From Dermanyssus gallinae (lineage: Eukaryota; Arthropoda; Arachnida; Mesostigmata; Dermanyssidae): a stretch of DNA of 64,000 nucleotides. Positions 56,470-64,000 of the stretch are shown here, piece after piece (the stretch's first letter is position 1; every line of letters starts with the position of its first letter). The translations under genes and the position numbers were made by a program. The notes under the pieces are model-generated. The model searched no databases. It was not told where the DNA came from and saw only the letters and a program-made list of their open reading frames with translations. Location: NCBI GenBank assembly GCA_003439945.1, contig QVRM01005614.1, positions 1 through 64,000 of the forward strand, in the 5' to 3' direction.

Positions 56470-57130
56470 AGCTTGCCCGAGTGAGGTTTCCCCATACTCT
56501 GACCATACATCAGCCTTGGAATAATCTTGAAGTGGAAGAGTGCTATTGCCACTGTCTGGATAGTCAACTAGACCTCAACCCGGCAATGGCAAAAATCCTT
56601 TGCTTCAGCCGTGGAAGAGCGTATGCTCCCACTGATACACTACTGCATCAACCTAAACTGAGCTTCTTTAGAGTAGTTGAATAAGCTCAATAATCTGGAT
56701 TTAACCAACTACAACCCTCACTCAGCAAATATGTGGGACAAAAACGGACCAAAGCTTACGAAAAAATATTGCTTTTAGATGAGCTATGCAATGCAGACCT
56801 GAGGACGACGATGAACATCTTCAGGATAAAAGTGCCCCACTCATCTGAAACTGTCTACCAATATTCACCACCTCTCTGACCCTAACCGATCGTCAAGCAG
56901 AGACGCTCCGTGATCACCAAATATAGAGGCAGACCAGTTTTTAGCTCCAAACGATGGATGAAATCACAACAAGGGAACTGAAGAATCGTATGCAAATAGA
57001 CGTGGCATGGAGACTATTATTTTGTATGTCAAAAAGACATGCTGTTTAGACCTTAACAAGTTTTGTTAATGTATGTTTGCGCCGCGTGCACTGCAGGCCA
57101 ATAGTCCTACATTGAAGAAGGCAGGCGTGG
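56470..57130 (+). pseudogene. LINE fragment of the CCHC family (copy D)
   Basis: The plus strand reads CLDSQLDLNPAMAKILCFSR then GRAYAP, matching NVSKTKVMRFSRGGAYARDD of copy A. Next come KAYEKILLLDELCNADLRTT and MNIFRIKVPHSSETVYQYS, parallel to LTMIVKDLQQVDLETVLTIF and KLKIFSTVTYCL. The end is TWHGDYYFVCQKDMLF and YVCAACTAG, parallel to TWHGYHQYLCLEGKCF and CICKYC. Frames change several times. It starts after YADD, so it is a 5'-truncated, old copy adjoining the SINE. Confidence 0.65.
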
Positions 57131-58099
57131 ATGACCTGCACGCTCTGAACAATGTTTAAGAAACAACTAATTCTGCGGTGAAAGAAAACGCAATAAATAT
57201 CGACGTTCTAACGGCTTTATTGCTACGCTCGGCAGCGTTTCCTTGTCGGGGCAATAAGACTGTAGCCGCAGCAGTGGCCGAGTGGTTGAAAATCACTGCA
57301 GAGTAAGTAATTACGTGGCGTACAATGCAGAGCCTCCAATGGTTTTGTTTTTTATAGACATGTGAGACACGGAGCCATACAGCATCTTTGCAGTGCCGTG
57401 AGGCTTTGCAATAGTAGTCGTAGTAAAGCAGTGGTGTCGTAAGTATTTACATGTCTGGCTTACAATACTAGATATTTTCGCTTTTCCTGCTACAGGCGCT
57501 AGAAGCCCACGCACATGACGATGATATTGGTCTACCAAATGAATCCATAATGCCGCTACGTAAGGCAGATCGGGGCAAACCTGATCGGAACCTCGTATAA
57601 AACTGTCATGACGGCCGAGGACTGCCTCACTTCTGCCAGTTTTTAGGAGCTACTGCCGAGAAGTAAACGGTTCTGTTTATTTCTGGTTTTGATATCGAAA
57701 TAGCAATTTCTACGCCTCTCATATTTTATGCCTAACCACTAGCATGTCGCGGCATTGCCTGGTAATCAGAGCGTTGGAGCAAGATTCCAGCTGGTGAAGC
57801 CAAGTAACTAGAAACGCAACACTTGCCACGACGGAGACAGAGTGAGCTGACTGGTGACAAACTTGTTCGACCTCATCTTTTTTTTTCTGAGCAGCGGTCT
57901 TGCCGTTTTGCGGCATTCGAATATTTTCACAGCACTATTGCTACTTTCGGATGCAAACATCAATGCCTCCTTTCACTCCGACTTCGACAGTTGTAGCGAG
58001 CAAGCAAACAAGAATTAGCGACCAGCGGCAGCGCCAAGTTTGTCTCTTATAGCTTTTAAATAATGTAGACGGATAGTTAGCGGCTTCGAGCGACATCTT
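57131..58099. other. Unassigned sequence
   Basis: No recognised gene. Two similar short phrases around 57305-57345 and 57440-57475 (TTACGTGGCGTACAATGCAG / TTACATGTCTGGCTTACAAT) hint at a small duplication. Confidence 0.35.
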
Positions 58100-58361
58100 A
58101 GATGGGCGTGCCACTACTTGGGGACACAGACCGATAAGCAATAGTCTTCGCAACCATTGCAGCCAATCGGTGGACGGCACACCCGAGCACACTGTCCTAT
58201 TCTGCCCCGCCTGGGAGGCCCAGCGCCGACTTTTGCAGAACCTACGCGGCTGCACTTCGTCGACTTCACCTGGTCTTCCTGCTGCGGTCACAAGGATGAC
58301 AACTTCACTTGGTGATGGGTGCACAATCGCGACCGTCATCAGGCTTTATTTTAACCGATAA
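58100..58361 (+). pseudogene. R1-like LINE extreme C-terminus
   Basis: DGTPEHTVLFCPAWEAQRRL (58173-58232) has the His-Cys end of the CCHC knuckle followed by the usual WE-R--L helix, as in the copy at 31.4 kb (TPEHTILLCP). The frame closes at 58361, and the shared 3'UTR follows. Confidence 0.68.
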
Positions 58362-58439
58362 AGAGCGGGTTAACCGCATGCGCATGTCGACGCCCTCCCT
58401 GGCTACGCGGAGCCGGCGCAACCAGTAAACCGGGCTATT

Positions 58440-58630
58440 AACCCCCCTCAGTAGTTTGTAGTAATGCTAACAGCACTTCCCTGCTGGGGGAGGGGGGGGG
58501 GAGGAGGACATGACTGGACTTTAGTGGGTTGGAGCCCCACACTACCAGTCCATACTTGCAGTTTAGGACAATCCTGCAGTAGTGGCCGTTCGTTCCGCAT
58601 TTCCCAGTTTGTCCACTCTCAAAAAAAAGT
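58440..58630 (+). repeat. R1-like LINE 3'UTR with stem-loop, copy e
   Basis: GACATGACTGGACTTTAGTG, then GGTTGGAGCCCCACACTACC; stem GTGGG/CCCAC intact. Ends CGCATTTCCCAGTTTGTCC and poly-A. A G-run lies at 58482-58501. Confidence 0.8.
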
Positions 58631-60034
58631 CTTTGCAAAAGTGCTTGTTGATCTAGAAAGTACGTATCACCTTCCAGCTACATACCACGACGCAGTAGCT
58701 ACCGTTGTCCAAGGTATAGGACCGCGTGCAATGATGCAATTGTTACACGTGTTGCAACTGTAGTGACCTGTAACTTGTTTTGGCGCTTACCGCCGCTCCA
58801 GAAAGTGGCACCAGATTTGCCATTAGAAAACTCAACGAAGGCAGAGCTGCTGGTCAATTAAAGCCAGGAACAGCGAAGCTAATTGAAGCAGCATTATTCT
58901 AGCGCCGTAAATAATCTACGCGATAGTATTACAACTGTATACAACCATCCGGTTCAGCTCAAGTCATATCTACAGTTTCAATTAATGTACACTCTTGCTG
59001 ATCCTTAAGTTACAAGCTTGATGTTGAAGTTCCGATAATTGCGGTAATCTATTATAGAAGTGTGGCTCGTGTGTATGCGGTCGTCGCGTTTCCAATATTC
59101 TACTTGGGCACATGGGTAGGGGAGCTTCAGAAAGAGAATAATTATCAAGCACCAATACAACGGCCTTCCTGTCAGCATTGGGCTGATTGTATCTAGGCGG
59201 GCCATAAGCACCCGCCTCATTACTGGCTCAAAGAAGGTTTGCTGGTCATTATTGAAAAAGCGTGGAAACCTGCCGAAAAAACTGATACAAATAGATCCAA
59301 AGAAAATTGATACACTTAATCCAGTAATGTCTGTAACATAAAATGAGCTTTTAGGGCTAAAAATATAGTTTTGTGTTAACTATTATGCAGGGTAAATGCT
59401 TTGCGCAAACCATACATTTCACGTCGTTCTGGCGCGCCGTTTTTTGTACTTCCAAGGTGGAAAAGGGAGTTTACCTTAACCCGCATCGTGGTGTAGCAAA
59501 ACTAAGAGAAGTTATGCATGCTCTTGAATATATTGCAACAACACCTTAAACAAACCGTTAACAACAATTGGGGCCTTATGCCAGATTTTGTTTTTTTGTT
59601 AAAGTCAATGACTGGTTTAAGTAACTTGAAGCAACACAACATAAATTATCTATTGAAAACTCATCACATTATAATATACACTATTATTAAATTTTCAATG
59701 AGAGACAACAACGTTCATGTCACACGAAAGGTAAATTTGAGAATAAGAGAAACATTTGCTGTGACTCGAAAAACATAAAGCGCCGTTAAGTATTATATTA
59801 TGCATCTTTAAGCAACAATCCAACAACAATTGTATAAGCAATTACTAATTTAATTTTAATTATTGAAAAAGCTTCACAGTTAAGCAAAAGAAAATATACC
59901 TAACGGATAGTACGAAACACAGAGAACAACGTTACGAGTAACTTTATAGCAATGTTTGGAGTGAAGTTTAATCTGGTCATTTTCATCTAGTGTAAACTTT
60001 GTGGTTTGAAGAAGTACGAAGTATTACCGAGCCT
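58631..60034. other. Unassigned, AT-rich in second half
   Basis: No recognised feature. Confidence 0.4.
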
Positions 60035-60136
60035 GGGAGGGTGCGGTGGAATCCAGGTTTAGTGGGTTTCTAAGCCCCACAATAGTCACGCGGGCTGCTA
60101 GTGACGCATGTGCATTTCGCACTCTTAAAACCTTCC
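60035..60136 (+). repeat. R1-like LINE 3'UTR with stem-loop, copy f (diverged)
   Basis: GGTTTAGTGGGTTTCTAAGC then CCCACAATAG keeps the GTGGG/CCCAC stem with a longer loop. GCATTTCGCACTCTTAAAAC follows. No coding part adjoins it. Confidence 0.55.
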
Positions 60137-63100
60137 AGAAAACAAAGACTGTGGTTGCATACCAAGCATGCGCTTGTCTCCAGACTTCGGCGCTGGGTTT
60201 CTTCAATTAACGTGATTTGTCTGATCTTGATCGTATTCTAGTGGACTTGCCTACAACTTTAACGATGTGGCAGCCCACGGATGATTTATGTACCAGGATT
60301 GCTTGCCTAGTACACACTTCGACCTTCCAGCAGCTTCGAACATTATTTGGACGGAATATGCAATGCCAGGCCCATTGAGCGCCGGGCAACTCCTCTCCTC
60401 CTACTGGAAGCAGTCTTTATATAAAAAGCGTGACATCGTTAATTGACACGGCACATATTGTCAATTCGGTAGGTATTTGCTTACATTATTTTGAGAGATA
60501 AAGGATGAGGGGATGCTCTGTATACACGTTCAGTGTAAGTAAAATAATCGATTGAAAAGAAGCCTTACAACTGAATCGTCGGCTACCCGCGACGGAAACG
60601 ATATTAAAGAGAATTTTCTCGTTCTCTCGTTTGCAGACGATCTCTAACGCGATCGTCTGAGACGCGTTAGGGAACGAGCTATTTTGTGTATGACGTAGTG
60701 CCAGTCATACACAATATACCTTGGTGTATGACTGCGTAATTTGTATTCCAGATGAGTCTGTGTTGCGTCAAAGGAGAGCGCATGTAGAAACCAGTACGCT
60801 CAGTGTGCCGTCACAGATGAGTTTGATAAAAGATTCGGACCGGGACGCTCAGGAGAGGAACTTAGTAGCGGTCTTTTTCATGAAACAAACCACTTGGAAA
60901 GTAAGCAGCTGGTCAAAGCGGAATAGTTTACACCGCGTTATGATAGCTTGAAAGCTGGAGCATCTATGTAAGCCAATCATAGTACGGATGGCGTCCCTAT
61001 GCACTCCTTCATGGCAGCGAAAATGTAATACTCCAAACGAGGATCCAGTAAGAAATAAGTGGTACGTTGTAATACGCAATTAGGCCGTCAGCTTGAAGCC
61101 TAGTGTTTTCAAGCCAAGAAAAAGCTGCATGGCTGAGAGCACCTAGAACGTAGGAAAATAAGGTGTTGCAGCCGGTCTAGATTCTTGCTTAGAGAAAGCA
61201 AACTCCAGACACCTAGCCGGCTGAGGCAGAACGAGTTTTCAAAACACCGAAAACAGCTGTGTTTCAGGCCACTTGAACTTTAGCTTGATGACTTTTAAAT
61301 AGCACCATAACTATTTTTTGTACAGTGAGCACCAACCTACGGCAGATAAATGTGTCCGTAGGATGCTTCTGGATATTAACGGGCGTGCGTACTTACTCAC
61401 AGGCTAGCTGCATAAAAAATATTGCAGAAACGAGTGTAAGAATGAAGGATTAGTTAAGGTCGTATTTACATGAAAAGAAAAGCAGGGTCCATCCAGGATG
61501 GCTATACGCATGTCAGTAAAGTAGCACAAAAACCATTGAATCGCCGGATAGTCGAAATCGAAGCAGGTTAAAGATCCACGAATATGTTTGAGACTATGGA
61601 ATCAAATGCCGTTCCGACTGCCAAGGCACGCAGTCAGGAACATGTCTCCGCTAAAACATTCAACTGTGAGGAAATTGAATATGTCACAGATTCCGACATT
61701 GGAAGACTTTGCAAGTAAAAACCAATATTGAGATTTGCAAAGAAAAGCCTACTTCCGCAAGGAACAGTGAGAGTTGATATTTGGCGCACTGTTCAACGGA
61801 CTTAGAAAAGAAAGAGCTTGCAGAGATTACGGATTTACAGATTTGCACAAAGGTAGTCAGGTTAAAAGTCGAATGAAGACACCGTAGATGAGTGAGACAG
61901 TAAATATATATGCTAGTAGAAGGGCTATTATAAGAGGCGTTTTTGTAGAGTTTTGAGCCATATAAACAGCGAATAAAAATAGTATCAGGCGTTTCCGACG
62001 CATGGTAAAACGGAATGTCTAAAAAGGCAATACGTAGGCGGACAGAAATAGGCAAGATGAAGACGGGATTTACCGCGGGATACTATATATACCGGGAGGT
62101 ATGGGTACGAAAGGCAGAGATAGAGAGGGAGGGAAAAACAGGGCGACAGTTCATATCAAGCGAAACGTTAATCTATTAGGGATTTATACACATTAGGTTG
62201 TAGGCGCGACCTACGTCGTTATTTTCAGCACAGCTCGAGACGGTTCAAATTACCTGCTGCTTTGAAATACACTTTTTGAAAGCACGTAACTATCTCAATT
62301 TTCGATCGATATATGGCGGGCCATGGCAGTATGCCAAGCTATTCGTTGGCCTTGTAAATCTTACAGATTCTGCCGATCGTTTAAGCAAATAGCGAATCAT
62401 ACTGGCTAGAAAATGCTGCTCACAAATAAATCATTTCCAACTAACCGCGGTCGGACTCTCCCCCGGTGTGCGCGTATGATGATATCTTAGGTAATTCGTT
62501 CGGAAGTCTAAAGGATTTTTCCAAGCAATTTGTATATATAAGACATTTCACTATATCGGGTCGAGCTTTTTTTTCGTTTTACACTTCATCTAGTTTTAGC
62601 ATGCTTTGAAACTTCTCGGGTTCAATTTGCAAATGTTGCATTTTTATGTTATTATGTTTTTTATTATAATACTACACTACAAATCATTGTGGGAGCGTGT
62701 AATGACCAAGCACAGAACCCAAAGTTGCTCGCTATTTTGATAATGTTCTGCATACATGTAAATCATAAATTTATTTACGATTTAATAGATGGTATTTTTT
62801 ACCAGGCAGTATTAAGTTAAGTGTACGCCGCACGTTGTACGGATATACAGCGTGCACATGTGCACACACGCGGTGTTCATATCCATGCTACCTTTTGAGA
62901 GTACGAGGCTTAACGGTGCATGTGACCGATCGTGTTGGGCGCTCTACAACTGCCTCTACAGCACATAATTTGCTCGCTTTTCCCTGCTACTGCGGTGACC
63001 ATTATCTTTTATGTAATGTTGTGCCTCGCTTGCAGGACTCAACGCGTCGTTCAGTCGCCTCAGCGGACTACATGAATCAGACAATAATATTCCGCACAGC

Positions 63101-64000
63101 CCACAGTACAATTGCGTATTCCGCACACTTTTGGAGATATCGAAAACAACAACAACGACAACAATGACGACAAGAATTACTTCACTTCAAGAATTTCATT
63201 TCTTGAGAATTATCTTGTATTTAATTCAACAGGTGAAACATTTTACATCTGTTTTGAGCTCCAAACACGCAGGTAGAATTGGTTTGTCGATAGGGTAATT
63301 GGGGCTCTCGCAATCGCAGCTTTAGTGAAGATATGTCAGGATAAAAAGCTTGATTGCCACTGTTGGTATTTTCGCTCTCACTCCAAAGGCCGACATTCCG
63401 CCGTTTTGTTTCCTTGGAAAAATATTTTTTCGCCGAGTTGTATTAGATCCCAAAGATTGTCGGACGGATTCTTGGAGACCCTGAGTACAAAGTACCTTTT
63501 GGGTGATTTTTGCCAATGGTAAGGGGGAGCGGAATTTGTTTGTATAGGAGTGAGATCATTTCTTAGTGAATTTTTAGAATTTGTGAATTAAGGGGTGGCT
63601 GTCCCGACATACATTTACAAAATGCACGATTGTAAGGGAACGCATTCCTCAATTAAAAAACTGAATATACTGGCGGAAATTTTAAATTGTCTGAATTATA
63701 ATTTGCCTCAGCTAGAGCAGGGACTATTGTGATCTTAAGAAGAGATTTTTCCGTTACACGTGCACAACTAATATGTCCAGACGAATGTACATCTTATGTA
63801 AATGATTTTAGTACCAATTGGTAGAGCTACTGCCGTTGAATAGCCCAGTTTCGCGGGCCAAACGATGTAGTCGCGTAAACATTGTGCTGGCAGGTGTCCG
63901 TCGCTGGATTGGCCGAGGCGGTCCACAAGCTTAGCCGCCGCGATCGCCCTGTCTATCCGATCTCGACTTTTGCCGTCGGGACCACCTATAGGATCTAGTC
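60137..64000. other. Unassigned sequence with small hairpins
   Basis: No gene or repeat family recognised. 60684-60694 and 60704-60714 form a perfect 11-bp stem (TTGTGTATGAC) with a third direct copy of its core at about 60724-60732. 60628-60660 contains a compound inverted repeat (AGACGATC/GATCGTCT and TAACGC/GCGTTA). A (CAA)n-like run lies at 63145-63165. Confidence 0.45.

Overview
This is metazoan nuclear DNA made almost entirely of transposable-element remains and noncoding sequence. I see no convincing host gene, no rRNA or true tRNA gene, no CRISPR array and no bacterial-style operon. Long (TA)n microsatellites, mariner-type transposons, tRNA-derived SINEs and several clades of non-LTR retrotransposons point to an invertebrate, most likely an arthropod. 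A tick-like chelicerate would fit the ~190-bp tRNA SINEs and the repeat load, but that is inference and no sequence here proves it.

Layout. 1-1.09 kb: no recognisable feature. 1.09-2.03 kb: first fold-back (long inverted repeat) element. 2.25-3.57 kb: complete mariner with TIRs, TA duplication and a 344-codon transposase frame. 3.67-4.97 kb: complete but dead Tc1/mariner-superfamily element (DD37D) inserted in a (TA)n tract. 5.0-6.2 kb: old mariner split by a tRNA-derived SINE. 8.5 kb: full-length SINE of a second family with target duplications. 11.0-11.7 kb: old fold-back copy. 11.9-13.7 kb: SINE and decayed LINE. 13.87-16.22 kb: a second mariner abutting a nearly intact 1,059-bp fold-back palindrome, together bracketed by (TA)n. 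17.2-18.1 kb: R1-like LINE tail and 3'UTR. 18.3-19.4 kb: two opposed remnants of an unusual retroelement with an RPDG-type C-terminal domain. 19.5-22.0 and 23.0-23.95 kb: LINE copies with a CCHC tail. 25-28.4 kb: RT scraps and an R2-like restriction-like endonuclease domain. 29.9-31.9 kb: RPDG-type remnant back to back with an R1-like LINE. 32.7-44.1 kb: four copies of an unclassified ~0.5-0.65-kb repeat, a duplicated ~0.75-kb segment, a mariner fragment without terminal repeats, and R1-like 3'UTR copies. 46.9-49.6 kb: LINE with internal deletion and a Jockey/CR1-like RT remnant. 49.6-64 kb: mostly unassigned sequence, one unexplained 173-codon ORF, two SINE copies and LINE scraps.

Nothing here works as a pathway. 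The relationships are parasitic and historical: TA-targeting DNA transposons sit in or beside (TA)n tracts, SINEs depend on LINE reverse transcriptase, and later insertions split earlier ones. The youngest events appear to be the mariner pair (about 99% alike over 1 kb by eye) and the 15.16-16.22 kb fold-back. The latter could form a ~500-bp double-stranded RNA hairpin if transcribed.
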